Assembly: GCA_027076325.1 (NCBI GenBank) | Contig: JALTJZ010000037.1 | Location: forward strand, 1 to 61,456 | Direction: 5' to 3' | DNA from: Chromatiales bacterium | Lineage (GTDB): Bacteria > Pseudomonadota > Gammaproteobacteria > UBA6429 > Thiohalophilaceae | Length of the DNA: 61,456 nucleotides | Part shown: positions 49,135-58,581 of the stretch, one piece after another | Position numbering within the stretch: the first letter of the stretch is position 1 | Layout of the letters: the number at the start of each line of letters is the position of its first letter | Notes under the pieces: generated by a model | What the model was told of the DNA's origin: nothing | The model's database searches: none | Seen by the model: only the letters and a program-made list of their open reading frames with translations | Program-made: the position numbers and the translations under genes

Positions 49135-51558
49135 TTATTCAATTACCACGCTTTGTAATTCCTGCTTTAATTCATCAATGGTCTGATAACGTTTTAAGGG
49201 GTCAACATGCATGGCTCGCATAATAATGTCATTTAATGGTTGTGGTATGCTCGTGTCTTTTTCGATTGCAGGAACGGGCTTGCCTTCGACATGCAGAAAC
49301 AAGGTTGCCATATGGTCTTCACCTTTATAAGGTGGTTTGCCGGTAAAGGCTTCATACATAAGAATACCTAAACTGTAGATGTCGGTGCGGCTGTCGATAG
49401 CACGACCACGCACCTGTTCGGGAGCCATGTAAGTGGGTGTGCCAACGAGTATGCCACTTTTGGTAATACGTGAATCGGCTGTGCTGGCGGCCGCGGCCAG
49501 CCCAAAGTCAACCACTTTGACAAGTTTTGAATCATCAACGAGAATGTTGGCCGGTTTTAAATCACGGTGTACAACATCGACCTTATGGGCTGCATTGACA
49601 CCGTTGCAAATATCACAAAAAATCTGAACACCGTGTTTTTTATCTAAAGACTTGGTACTTTTTAATTCAAAAGAGAACGAGTGACTATCAAAGTACTCCA
49701 TGGATATCGCATAGGATTTGCCAAAGGTAATAAAGTCATAAAGTCGAATCACATTTTCATGGGTAATGCGGCGTGCATAGCGCAGTTCATGGATAAAACG
49801 CTGGATAACCGTTTCATCCGATGCCATTTGTGGATTTAGAAATTTAAGAACAATGTTTTCACTTACCATCTGGTCTTCAACCAACACCACCACACCAAAG
49901 GCACCTTTACCAATTTTACGAATAATTCGGTAACGTTCATCTAACATTTGCCCTGGCAGCAGTTCATTTGGATCGATAACCGATCTCATTGGACTGCTTG
50001 ATGTGCTGAGCGAAGGGGTGGAGGGTTCTGTGGGTATAGACGGATTAATATTAACAGCGGTTGCTGCAACATCTAACATTTCGGTATTTGGAATAGAGTT
50101 GTCAGCAATACTTTGTTGACCAGCAGAGGGTGGCTGGGCGCCGACATTGGCTTGCATCGTTTGCATGGCTTTGGTGGCAGCGGCTTTTACATCTTGATCA
50201 TGATGTTGCATAACCTGGGTAAGTGCATCTTCAACTTCTTCAGCATGGCTTTTATCGGTTAACTCGGCGAGAGCATGTAAAATATCATGCTTCATCGAAT
50301 CATCGCATTGTTGTAGTTTGCTGATAAGTGGTTTAATTGCGCGGGTATCTTTTAACTGCGTCAATGCTTTAATGGCAACCTGTGTGGATTCACCTTTATG
50401 GTTAAGCAATTTAAGTAAGGGTTCAACGGCACGTTTATCATTCATGCTTGCAAGTGCGTCTGCGGCTCGTTCACGTACCCACCAGTCTTCATCTTCTAAT
50501 GCTTCGACAAGATATTTAAAGGCTCTGTCATCATTAACCGAGTTTAAAATTTCTACAGCGGTTCGGCGCAAAAACTCATCTTTATCTTTTATCAGCTGTA
50601 ATACGGCTTCAACCACTTTAGGGCCACCAATACTGCCTAATGCATCGGCTGCACGCACTTTAATCCACCAGTCTTTATCGCGCAGGGCATTAAGCAAATC
50701 TTTAATGGCGCTGACGTTGCCAACTTCATTTAGTACTTCAACAGCAGCACGACGAACATATTCCGAGTCATCCTGTAATATATCAATAAGGTATTTTACA
50801 ATGTTACCATCATCCAGTTTGATAAGTGTATCAATGGCTTTACTTTGAACAGTTAAGTCAGGATCTTTCAGCAAGTTGCATATGGGTCTGGAGTTAACCG
50901 GTATTTCCATTTTTGCAATACTATCAAGTGCACTTTGACGAACTTTTTTGTTAGGGTCAGAAATCATTCTTAAAAGTGTATCGCGTACTTCCGGCATGCT
51001 GAACTTTCCGAGAGTAATAGCAACGTAAGTCCGTATCGTTGAATCTTTACTATTACTATAGCGAATTAAGTCGGGTACAATCTTTTCATTGGCTATTTCA
51101 TTTAATACTTTAAATATTAACTGGTGAATACTTTTGTCAACCTGCCCTAAAATACCAATGAGTGTTTTTGCGTTTAAACGTTTCTTTTGTGCAATAAGTA
51201 TTTGCACTAAAACATTTTTTGGAATATTGGGGTCACTGAATAAATCGAACAAACGGTTGGCATCATAGGTATCCGTAGTGCCTAAAATTCGCATTACACT
51301 TGAAATGATGCGCTTGTTATCGTCAGCCAGACCTTCTATGTAAGCCGGTAAGCTTGAGTTAGTTAGCATTGACACGAGTATATTTTCAATGGGGGAATGT
51401 GGATCTGTTTCGGCCAATGCCTGTATCAGTTTTGGTATTGCGGGTGCGCCAATATTTTTTAGTCGAGCGACGGCCTCTTTCGTTTGTAATGAAGCAGAGC
51501 TAGACGAAAGGATGGTAGATATTGCTTTATTTGTTTTGTAGCCGTGCAGCAAACTCAT
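49135..51558 (-). CDS. HEAT-repeat protein with C-terminal Ser/Thr kinase domain
   Basis: The 807-residue protein is cytoplasmic, with no membrane segment. Residues about 30-450 are HEAT-type repeats, recognisable from recurring DPNKKVRQSALDSIAKM, DSEYVRRAAVEVLNEV and DKDWWIKVRAADALGSI units. A Ser/Thr/Pro-rich linker (about 455-535) leads to a complete Hanks kinase from Tyr543. It has GKGAFGVV, a Lys near 572, HRDLKPANILV, VVDFGLA and GTPTYMAPEQV. The N-terminal scaffold may dock targets such as the ATPases encoded next. It begins the kinase-PilT-PilT-FHA string. Confidence 0.9.
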   Translation of the reverse strand: MSLLHGYKTNKAISTILSSSSASLQTKEAVARLKNIGAPAIPKLIQALAETDPHSPIENILVSMLTNSSLPAYIEGLADDNKRIISSVMRILGTTDTYDANRLFDLFSDPNIPKNVLVQILIAQKKRLNAKTLIGILGQVDKSIHQLIFKVLNEIANEKIVPDLIRYSNSKDSTIRTYVAITLGKFSMPEVRDTLLRMISDPNKKVRQSALDSIAKMEIPVNSRPICNLLKDPDLTVQSKAIDTLIKLDDGNIVKYLIDILQDDSEYVRRAAVEVLNEVGNVSAIKDLLNALRDKDWWIKVRAADALGSIGGPKVVEAVLQLIKDKDEFLRRTAVEILNSVNDDRAFKYLVEALEDEDWWVRERAADALASMNDKRAVEPLLKLLNHKGESTQVAIKALTQLKDTRAIKPLISKLQQCDDSMKHDILHALAELTDKSHAEEVEDALTQVMQHHDQDVKAAATKAMQTMQANVGAQPPSAGQQSIADNSIPNTEMLDVAATAVNINPSIPTEPSTPSLSTSSSPMRSVIDPNELLPGQMLDERYRIIRKIGKGAFGVVVLVEDQMVSENIVLKFLNPQMASDETVIQRFIHELRYARRITHENVIRLYDFITFGKSYAISMEYFDSHSFSFELKSTKSLDKKHGVQIFCDICNGVNAAHKVDVVHRDLKPANILVDDSKLVKVVDFGLAAAASTADSRITKSGILVGTPTYMAPEQVRGRAIDSRTDIYSLGILMYEAFTGKPPYKGEDHMATLFLHVEGKPVPAIEKDTSIPQPLNDIIMRAMHVDPLKRYQTIDELKQELQSVVIE

Positions 51559-51598
51559 TAATTTTAACTTTTATTTGTCGATTTAATTTAACGAATAG

Positions 51599-52072
51599 TT
51601 ATTTTTCATTGTCAGGCAGTGTAACTTGGTTAATATAGGACTTGTTGATCAGGCAAATTCCATCATCATCAACATAAATTTTCAGAAAACGATTATCCTG
51701 TTTATTTAAGTAGTCGTATAATCGTGCATGCTCGGGGGGAAGCGCTTCTTTTATTGTTCCCTCAACAAGCGTTCCATCCATCATGTGAATGTTACAATAA
51801 AGTGTTTTTGCCGATTCCGATATAACATCTTTATCACTATATTCAATCCTTATAATCGACTGCCGGTTATAAAATCGAATTTCGTTTGGCGTATCAACCT
51901 GAAAAACAACAAAAGGTTCGTTACGATTAAGGATATCCAGCACGGCTTCGTCCTTGCCATTATCATTATGGCGAATAAAGAGCGAGCCGATCACTGGCCC
52001 ATCTGGGTGCACCCACAGTTGGACTTTTTTCTGTTTCGTTGGCAATTTTAATGTGTCTTTAGACAATGGCAC
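51599..52072 (-). CDS. Conserved-looking small protein in the kinase/PilT cluster
   Basis: This is a 157-residue soluble protein that I cannot assign. It is beta-strand rich, with PFVVFQVDTPNEIRFYNRQS followed by IIRIEYSD in the middle and a C-terminal LKIYVDDDGICLINKSYI. That layout suggests a small-barrel or LSm/PilZ-like domain, but the PilZ RxxxR motif is not seen. It lies 40 bases upstream of the HEAT-kinase gene on the same strand and is probably the first gene of that operon. Confidence 0.7.
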   Translation of the reverse strand: MPLSKDTLKLPTKQKKVQLWVHPDGPVIGSLFIRHNDNGKDEAVLDILNRNEPFVVFQVDTPNEIRFYNRQSIIRIEYSDKDVISESAKTLYCNIHMMDGTLVEGTIKEALPPEHARLYDYLNKQDNRFLKIYVDDDGICLINKSYINQVTLPDNEK

Positions 52073-52191
52073 TCCTCGGTATTTTTCCAGGTTTGCAGGC
52101 TTGTATTTATAGATTGCCTGACTGTACCTTCGTAGCCCTTTTTATTAGATAGAGTATACCTATAGTGTTGATAATCTGCGAATTTTAGTAT

Positions 52192-52680
52192 TTACAGACG
52201 GCCACCCCGGCTAAAATGTTTTCGCCAATAGTGGTTATTAAGGCTCGCAATATTGACTTGTTTACCGCTGGATGGTGCGTGGATAAATTTACTGTTACCT
52301 ATGTACAGGCCAACATGCGAAATTTTACCTCGATCGATGCGAAAAAAAACCAGATCGCCGGCCTGTAAGTGTTTGCGCTTAACCGGTCGAGCCGCATTGT
52401 AGAGCTGCTGGGTGGTACGTGGAACCGATATTCCTGCCATTTTATAGCTGTACTGCACTAAACCACTGCAATCAAAGCCAGTTTTAGGACTTCTCCCACC
52501 GTATCGGTAGGGTTTTCCCACTTGTTTTTTTGCTATTTTAAGTATTTTGCTATGTTGACTGTGTGATTTTACGTGATACGATTTTTGTGGCGCACTACTG
52601 CAACCTGTGAGCAGTAAGCTCAATGTGGCGGCGATAAACAAATATAGGCTATTTTTGTATAATATTTGAGCAAACTTCAT
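52192..52680 (-). CDS. NlpC/P60 family lipoprotein, probable peptidoglycan endopeptidase (MepS/Spr-like)
   Basis: The 162-residue lipoprotein has signal and lipobox LLLTGC (Cys27), then a linker and an NlpC/P60 domain. The catalytic Cys71 is in GFDCSGLVQYSY and His122 in ISHVGLYIG, with His134 (FIHAPSSG) as third residue. It should cleave cross-links between peptidoglycan stem peptides during wall growth. Length is close to E. coli MepS. It ends a leftward run; the divergent neighbour is a coiled-coil protein gene. Confidence 0.92.
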   Translation of the reverse strand: MKFAQILYKNSLYLFIAATLSLLLTGCSSAPQKSYHVKSHSQHSKILKIAKKQVGKPYRYGGRSPKTGFDCSGLVQYSYKMAGISVPRTTQQLYNAARPVKRKHLQAGDLVFFRIDRGKISHVGLYIGNSKFIHAPSSGKQVNIASLNNHYWRKHFSRGGRL

Positions 52681-52764
52681 ACGTAGAGCTAAGTATAGAC
52701 GAAGTTTGTTTATTTGCAGATAATTTTAGTAAATTTCCGATAAAAAACAGCTAGTTCCAGGTGT

Positions 52765-52871
52765 ATTTTGGAGTAAAGTCTATTTTAAAGAGCCACTTTA
52801 TGGCTAATTTTGTTGTAAAGTTTTGAATATGGTCACTTTATGTTCAATTTTACTGAGCTAAACTAAGCAGT
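52765..52871 (+). repeat. Imperfect 40-42 bp tandem repeat upstream of the coiled-coil gene
   Basis: Units begin at 52765, 52807 and 52847 (partial). Units 1 and 2 share ATTTTG, GTAAAGT, TTTTAAA/TTTTGAA and CACTTTATG in order. The partial third unit starts ATTTTACTG and ends at the start codon of the next gene. The repeat fills the leader region. Confidence 0.55.
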
Positions 52872-53336
52872 ATGGATAATTTAAAAGTTTCTACGCAGCA
52901 ATTTAATCGGGGCGTTAACCCGAATCAGCGCACTGGAAAACAGCGCGATGAAGGGTTTGTGGCTTCGTCGGTAGTAGAAAACAAGGATAAACGGAAAACA
53001 AATGCAGCCCGGCATGCGCATATGCATGCAAACACCCAGCAAGCCATTCCGGAAGACCGTTCAGCCATTTTAGTCGAGCAGCGCAAGCAAGATATGGCGC
53101 AACAACTGGCAGAGAAAGAAAAAGCACAGCAGCAACTGGATAAGGCTCAGGAATTGAGCCTGCAACGCCAGATTGAAGAACGGGCGGCGGTTAACAAGCA
53201 AAAACTAAAAGGCAGCTATGCGGCAGTGCAGCAAAGCGACAACCAAAAGCAGGCTCAGGAAGCAAAGATGGACAAAAACAAGGAAGCACATTCCGTTAAA
53301 GATAATCCGCAAGATGCAATAAACCTTGTCGTTTAA
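52872..53336 (+). CDS. Hypothetical Gln/Lys-rich coiled-coil protein
   Basis: The 154-residue protein has no signal peptide or membrane segment. Residues about 65-125 are strongly helical and coiled-coil-like (RKQDMAQQLAEKEKAQQQL and onwards). The N-terminal third is disordered-looking, with several His (RHAHMHANTQQ), and the C-terminus is short and hydrophobic (AINLVV). No function is recognised. Ribosome-binding support for ATG 52872 is weak; the region upstream is repetitive. It precedes mrcB on the same strand by 146 bases. Confidence 0.65.
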   Translation: MDNLKVSTQQFNRGVNPNQRTGKQRDEGFVASSVVENKDKRKTNAARHAHMHANTQQAIPEDRSAILVEQRKQDMAQQLAEKEKAQQQLDKAQELSLQRQIEERAAVNKQKLKGSYAAVQQSDNQKQAQEAKMDKNKEAHSVKDNPQDAINLVV

Positions 53337-53482
53337 CTGTAGAGGCGGTTAACCTAAAAACTTCCTGCTATTTTTTCTTCAGTCAGGGCACATAATAGGC
53401 ATGTTATCCGGGTATGCCACCCTGAATCCACGTATAATAGAGCAATGAACAGCCTCTACCCTGAAGAAAAGAAAGCTCAACC

Positions 53483-55834
53483 ATGACTTGCCGAAAAAAG
53501 CGCCAATCAAAATCAGTTAAACAATCCAGGTCGACTGCACAACGGGGTAAGAAGAAAAGAAAAGTGCCGAAGCGGCCAAAAAAGCAGCCCAGGCAAGGTT
53601 TCTTTTATCAATATCTGGCCGGCATTCGCTGGCGTTATTTATTTGCGGTGTTCATTCTGGTTTTTGTTGCTTATGGTGTTTATCTTGATTTAAGAGTGCA
53701 ACAGCAATTTGATGGCAAGCGTTGGGCGCTGCCTGCAAAAGTGTATGCACGACCACTGGAGCTCTATGCCGGCCTGAGTTTGTCTGGAAATAACCTGTTA
53801 CGTGAATTAAAGATGCTAGGTTTTCGTAATGTAGCCGATATTAAACGTCCCGGGAGTTACTATGTTGATGGCAATGAAATAATTTTAACAACACGGTCTT
53901 TTCAGTTCTGGGACGAGAAAACAAATTCAAATGTGATTAAAATCCGTTTTGATAATAATACTATTTCAGAACTGTATAATTTTTCACTTGATAAAAATAT
54001 TGATGTAATGCGCCTGGAGCCGGTTATTATCGGCGGAATTTATCCATCGCATAAAGAAGATCGCTTACTGGTCAAGTTTGATGCCGTTCCTGAACTGCTT
54101 AAGACGGCCATTACAATAGTGGAAGACCGTAATTTTTATCAACATCATGGTCTGGACTATAAAGGCATTGCGCGTGCAATGTGGGCAAACCTGCGCGCTG
54201 GAAAAACCGTGCAGGGTGGCAGCACTTTAACTCAACAATTGGTAAAGAATTTTTTCTTAACCAATACGCGCAGCTTATGGCGCAAAGCCAACGAAGCCCT
54301 TATGGCTTTGCTGGTTGAATGGCATTACGATAAACAGGAAGTTTTTGAAGCCTATTTGAATGAGATTTATTTAGGCCAGGACAAAGCACGCGCAATACAT
54401 GGTTTTGGTTTAGCCAGTCGTTATTATTTTGACCGGGCGTTAGATGACCTGGAATTGCAGCATATTGCAATGTTAGTGGCTTTGATAAAAGGCCCATCAT
54501 ATTATAACCCACAACGATACCCTGAACGTTTATTAAAGCGGCGCAACCTTGTGCTGGACATGCTGGTCGAGTTCAATGTTATTACAAAAGGAGAAGCAAT
54601 CGCGGCCAAACGTAAACCACTGGGAATTATTACATCCAAGCCGACCAGTGTATCATCGCACCCGGCTTTTCTTGATTTAGTTAAACGGCAACTTAAAACA
54701 TTTTACCGTGAAAAAGATTTAGCCTCTGAAGGGTTACAAATATTTACAACGCTGGATCCGCTTATTCAACAACAGGCTGAACGTGTTATTCAACAAAAAA
54801 CCCGGCAGCTTGATCGGCAACAAGGGTTAGATGGTAGCTTGCAGGCAGCGACCATTATTACCAATACAACAAACAGTGAAGTACTGGCACTGGTTGGCGA
54901 CAGCAGGCCAAAACAATCCGGCTTTAACCGTGCGCTGGATGCCATTCGGCCGGTGGGTTCCTTAATTAAACCCGCTATTTATTTAACCGCACTGGACGTT
55001 AATCAGGGGTACACGCCGCTTACTTTGATTGATGACAAAGCACTGCATTTAAAAGGGCCGGCAGGGGATGTCTGGTCACCGCGTAACTACGATAAGCGCA
55101 CACATGGTCGCGTTCCTTTTTATCAGGCTCTAAGCCATTCTTATAATTTAGCCACGGTGCGTCTGGGGTTAAAACTGGGTTTTGAGAATATTCAACAAAC
55201 CATTAAAGCAATGGGGATTAAACGCACCATCCCGGCTTACCCTTCTATGTTATTGGGTGCTGTCAATATGTCACCCTATGAAGTGACGCAAATGTATCAT
55301 AGTCTGGCCTCTGGTGGTTTTAACATGCCGCTGTCTGCTATTCGGGAAGTGCTGGCACAGGATGGCACCCCGCTTAAACGCTTTCCCTTGAAAATCCAGC
55401 AAACATTAAATATTGACTCGGTGATGATAATTAATACTATTTTAAATAACGTCACCATTGAAGGGACGGCTAAACGAATTACAGAGGTTTTCCCGGCTAA
55501 CTTTGTTGCCGCAGGCAAAACAGGCACAACGGATGATTTACGCGACAGCTGGTTCGCGGGTTTTACCGGCCAGCATTTGGCGGTTAGCTGGCTGGGTGCT
55601 GATGAGAATAAACCAACCGGCCTGACTGGCGCCAGTGGCGCCTTAAAAATCTGGTCGGGTATTATGAAAAACATTCAAACGCAACCAATCGTATTTAATT
55701 CGACAGATAATGTAGAATATATTGCCATTAATCCTGTTAGTAACAAACGCATTGATGCTTCGTGTGCTAATGCCGTTTTTCTTGGCGTGCAGCGTGACGC
55801 TGTTCCTGAACAACAACGTGGCTGTCATGATTGA
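53483..55834 (+). CDS. mrcB: Bifunctional penicillin-binding protein 1B
   Basis: This class A PBP polymerises glycan strands and cross-links peptides. The 783 residues begin with a Lys/Arg-rich cytoplasmic tail and one membrane helix (about 56-73), then a UB2H domain (ALPAKVYARPLELYAG region). The GT51 domain has Glu214 in VEDRNFYQHHG and QGGSTLTQQLVKN. The transpeptidase domain has Ser493-x-x-Lys in GSLIKP, SxN in SHSYNLA, and KTG in AGKTGTTDD. UB2H assigns it to PBP1B rather than PBP1A. Size is slightly below E. coli PBP1B (844). Confidence 0.96.
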   Translation: MTCRKKRQSKSVKQSRSTAQRGKKKRKVPKRPKKQPRQGFFYQYLAGIRWRYLFAVFILVFVAYGVYLDLRVQQQFDGKRWALPAKVYARPLELYAGLSLSGNNLLRELKMLGFRNVADIKRPGSYYVDGNEIILTTRSFQFWDEKTNSNVIKIRFDNNTISELYNFSLDKNIDVMRLEPVIIGGIYPSHKEDRLLVKFDAVPELLKTAITIVEDRNFYQHHGLDYKGIARAMWANLRAGKTVQGGSTLTQQLVKNFFLTNTRSLWRKANEALMALLVEWHYDKQEVFEAYLNEIYLGQDKARAIHGFGLASRYYFDRALDDLELQHIAMLVALIKGPSYYNPQRYPERLLKRRNLVLDMLVEFNVITKGEAIAAKRKPLGIITSKPTSVSSHPAFLDLVKRQLKTFYREKDLASEGLQIFTTLDPLIQQQAERVIQQKTRQLDRQQGLDGSLQAATIITNTTNSEVLALVGDSRPKQSGFNRALDAIRPVGSLIKPAIYLTALDVNQGYTPLTLIDDKALHLKGPAGDVWSPRNYDKRTHGRVPFYQALSHSYNLATVRLGLKLGFENIQQTIKAMGIKRTIPAYPSMLLGAVNMSPYEVTQMYHSLASGGFNMPLSAIREVLAQDGTPLKRFPLKIQQTLNIDSVMIINTILNNVTIEGTAKRITEVFPANFVAAGKTGTTDDLRDSWFAGFTGQHLAVSWLGADENKPTGLTGASGALKIWSGIMKNIQTQPIVFNSTDNVEYIAINPVSNKRIDASCANAVFLGVQRDAVPEQQRGCHD

Positions 55835-55956
55835 GTTAAGCTTACTACTGTCCTGTTAACTTATGGAAAACAAGTTTGATTCATGATATTTAAGCAATAA
55901 AAGCTGGAATTATATTATGGGATATGAAATTGATGTTAGTTTGTTACTGTGAGCCT

Positions 55957-56048
55957 TTAGTTGCGAACAACGTGCGGCAAGCTGCGCGGCAATCTCTTTT
56001 CTTCAAGGTATATACGAGTAAGATTGCCGCGCTATCGCTCGCAATGAC
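55957..56048. repeat. REP-like palindromic repeat (GTCATTGCGAGC type)
   Basis: In the 301 bases between mrcB and the TPR lipoprotein gene, GCGCGGCAATCT (55984-55995) and AGATTGCCGCGC (56021-56032) form a perfect 12-bp inverted repeat. The right arm continues TATCGCTCGCAATGAC to 56048, and the left outer arm (TTGCGAAC near 55961) is its partial complement. The motif GTCATTGCGAGC...GGCAATCT is a common dispersed palindrome in bacterial genomes. Nothing else is seen in this intergenic stretch. Confidence 0.7.
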
Positions 56049-56135
56049 TAAAACCAGGATATTTAAAAGTTAATGAGGCAGCAGTGAATTAATGTATAAA
56101 ATATTTTAAAGAAGCCAATAGAGAAAAGAAAATAA

Positions 56136-56615
56136 ATGTTAAATATATTCAGGAAAGCGATTGTTATTTTATTGATGCTGAGTGTATCGGCTTGTGGTTC
56201 CTATTTAAAAAAACAGGACCAACAGCAGAGTGAACAAGCTGATTCCACAGATGATTTTAGCCAGCAGATAAAACCGGCAGAAACAACATCGGCTGCAGTG
56301 CTAGCGTTAATTAAAAAAGCACGCGCAGATGCAATGGCCGGTAATCTTGACAAAGCCATGTTGCGCCTGGAGCGTGCAGTAAGAATTGAACCAGCTAATG
56401 CCACCGTATGGCATTATATGGCCAAGTTATTTTTGCAGCAGGAAAACTATAAACAGGCGGCAGGCTATGCTGCAAAGTCGAGTAGCCTTGCGCGAGGCAA
56501 TCGTTCGTTAGTTATCGATAACTGGCGAATTATAGCCCATGCACGTTATCGGCAAGGTAATATTAAAGCGGCACGAAAAGCACAAGAAAGAATTAATAAA
56601 CTACAACAACAATAA
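56136..56615 (+). CDS. TPR-containing lipoprotein
   Basis: The 159-residue protein has a lipoprotein signal with lipobox VSAC (Cys20). A polar linker rich in Gln/Asp and two to three TPR-like helix pairs follow, with the recognisable DKAMLRLERAVRIEPANATV and WHYMAKLFLQ. It should be anchored at a membrane facing the periplasm. The gene order mrcB-TPR lipoprotein-dinG-like suggests, but does not prove, a wall-related role. It is followed 17 bases later by the helicase gene. Confidence 0.8.
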   Translation: MLNIFRKAIVILLMLSVSACGSYLKKQDQQQSEQADSTDDFSQQIKPAETTSAAVLALIKKARADAMAGNLDKAMLRLERAVRIEPANATVWHYMAKLFLQQENYKQAAGYAAKSSSLARGNRSLVIDNWRIIAHARYRQGNIKAARKAQERINKLQQQ

Positions 56616-56632
56616 ATGCGAACGTAAAGATT

Positions 56633-58570
56633 TTGTTATCCCCATCTGAATATCTTGATAGTAAAGGCCCTTTAGCTCAAAAGGTTGTTGACTTTGCGCC
56701 ACGAAAACAGCAAATGGAAATGGCTGATGCCATTGCGCATGCACTGGATTGTGAAACCACCTTTGTTGCCGAAGCGGGAACTGGCACCGGTAAAACTTTT
56801 GCTTATTTGGTTCCGGCATTATTGTCGGGGCGTAAAGTACTTATTTCAACGGGCACAAAAAACCTTCAGGACCAACTGTTCCACAAAGATTTACCCATCG
56901 TGCGAGAAGCACTGGATATACCGGTTACTGTAGCACTATTAAAAGGCCGTGCTAATTATTTATGTAAACACCGTTTAAACCTTGCTGAACAGGATACCCA
57001 CGGTGAGTCAAAAATACATATTCGAAAACTTCGTCAGATTAGAAACTGGTCGATAAAAACAAAGGCAGGCGATACCAGCGAAATCCCGGAAATACCCGAA
57101 GGTGATAGTATCTGGCCACTGGTTACCTCAACCTCGGAAAATTGTTTAGGCGCAGAATGCAGTGACTACAATGATTGCCATGTGGTCAATGCGCGGCGTT
57201 TAGCACAAGCCAGTGACGTGGTGGTGATAAACCATTATTTATTACTTTCCGATATGGTGATACGGGAAAATGGTTTTGGTGAACTACTGCCAATTGCCGA
57301 TGCCTTTGTGATTGACGAAGCTCACCAGTTACCGGATGTCGCATCCAATTTTTTTGGTACCAGTATCAGTGGCTATCAACTGAATGAACTGATTAGTGAC
57401 ATTGCAGCAGAGTACTGGGCCGAAATTAATGAAGACCGTGAAATACTGGACTTGTGCGATACCATTAAAAAAACGATTACCGATTTTCGTTTAGCCATGG
57501 GGTTGCCGATTCGACGGGGTAGTTGGGCAGAGTTAAACCATCAGTCAGACTTTAATGACATTGCAAATACACTTAATACACAACTGGCATCCTTAAAAGA
57601 ACTTTTATCGCCACTAGCTGAACGCAGTAAAGATTTAGAGGCTTGTGATAAACGTTGTGCCAACATGATTGAACGGCTTAACCTGCTTACAGTGGAACCG
57701 CCAGCCGATCATATCCACTGGTTTGAAACCTATAAACGATCCTTTGCACTGCACTTAACCCCCTTCGATGTTGGCGGTGAATTTAAACAGCAAATGGACA
57801 GCCTGCCGGGAAGCTGGATTTTTACTTCGGCTACCTTAACCGTCGGCAATAAGTTTGATCATTTTCTAAAACAACTGGGCATTATCGAAGACGTCGACAG
57901 TCAGTCATGGGAAAGCCCGTTTAATTACCGAGATCAGGCTTTGCTTTATATTCCTGATGGCTTGCCCGAACCACAGAGCCCAAATTATCTTTCTACTGTT
58001 GTTAAGCAAGCGATTCCGGTTATTAATTTAAGCGGGGGGCGCACCTTTTTTCTGTTTACCAGTTATCGTGCATTAAACGAAGCACTTGAAATCCTCAAAG
58101 ATGAAATTGATTACCCTTTACTGGTTCAAGGTGAAAAACCACGCGATGCATTAATCACTGACTTCCGAAAAATGGGTGATGCCATTTTATTGGGAACCTA
58201 TAGCTTCTGGGAAGGCATTGATGTAAAAGGGGATGCCTTAACAACAGTCATTATCGATAAATTACCCTTTGCCTCTCCCGGTGACCCTATCCTAAAAGCA
58301 CGCATCGACGCCATGCGTGATAATGGATTAAACCCGTTTTTTGACTTTCAATTACCCAACGCCGTCATTACCTTAAAGCAAGGTGCCGGGCGTTTAATTC
58401 GAGATTATCTTGATACCGGCTTGCTAATGTTATGTGACCCAAGATTACGTTCAAAACCGTATGGTAAGGTTTTTCTTAAAAGCTTACCGACCATGCCCAT
58501 TACAAAAGAGCTTGAAATAGTAGAAGCATTCTTCGCAGATAAAGTGAATATTGAGTTAAAAAAGGATTAA
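56633..58570 (+). CDS. yoaA: ATP-dependent DNA helicase, DinG/YoaA family
   Basis: This is an XPD-like superfamily 2 helicase. The 645 residues have Walker A GTGTGKT in VAEAGTGTGKTFAYL and DEAH in VIDEAHQLPD. Four Cys likely hold a 4Fe-4S cluster: YLCKHRL, then ENCLGAECSDYNDC. The C-terminal motif VI is QGAGRLIRD. Length and end match E. coli YoaA (636) more than DinG (716). The only plausible start is TTG 56633, with a weak ribosome-binding site; no upstream in-frame ATG exists. YoaA-type helicases help cells tolerate replication blocks. Confidence 0.93.
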   Translation: MLSPSEYLDSKGPLAQKVVDFAPRKQQMEMADAIAHALDCETTFVAEAGTGTGKTFAYLVPALLSGRKVLISTGTKNLQDQLFHKDLPIVREALDIPVTVALLKGRANYLCKHRLNLAEQDTHGESKIHIRKLRQIRNWSIKTKAGDTSEIPEIPEGDSIWPLVTSTSENCLGAECSDYNDCHVVNARRLAQASDVVVINHYLLLSDMVIRENGFGELLPIADAFVIDEAHQLPDVASNFFGTSISGYQLNELISDIAAEYWAEINEDREILDLCDTIKKTITDFRLAMGLPIRRGSWAELNHQSDFNDIANTLNTQLASLKELLSPLAERSKDLEACDKRCANMIERLNLLTVEPPADHIHWFETYKRSFALHLTPFDVGGEFKQQMDSLPGSWIFTSATLTVGNKFDHFLKQLGIIEDVDSQSWESPFNYRDQALLYIPDGLPEPQSPNYLSTVVKQAIPVINLSGGRTFFLFTSYRALNEALEILKDEIDYPLLVQGEKPRDALITDFRKMGDAILLGTYSFWEGIDVKGDALTTVIIDKLPFASPGDPILKARIDAMRDNGLNPFFDFQLPNAVITLKQGAGRLIRDYLDTGLLMLCDPRLRSKPYGKVFLKSLPTMPITKELEIVEAFFADKVNIELKKD

Positions 58571-58581
58571 AGGTTTAACCC

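Noticed and set aside
50318-50848. 176-codon open frame antisense to the HEAT-repeat region
   Set aside because: It results from repeat-driven codon patterns on the opposite strand; the Ser-rich product matches nothing known to me.
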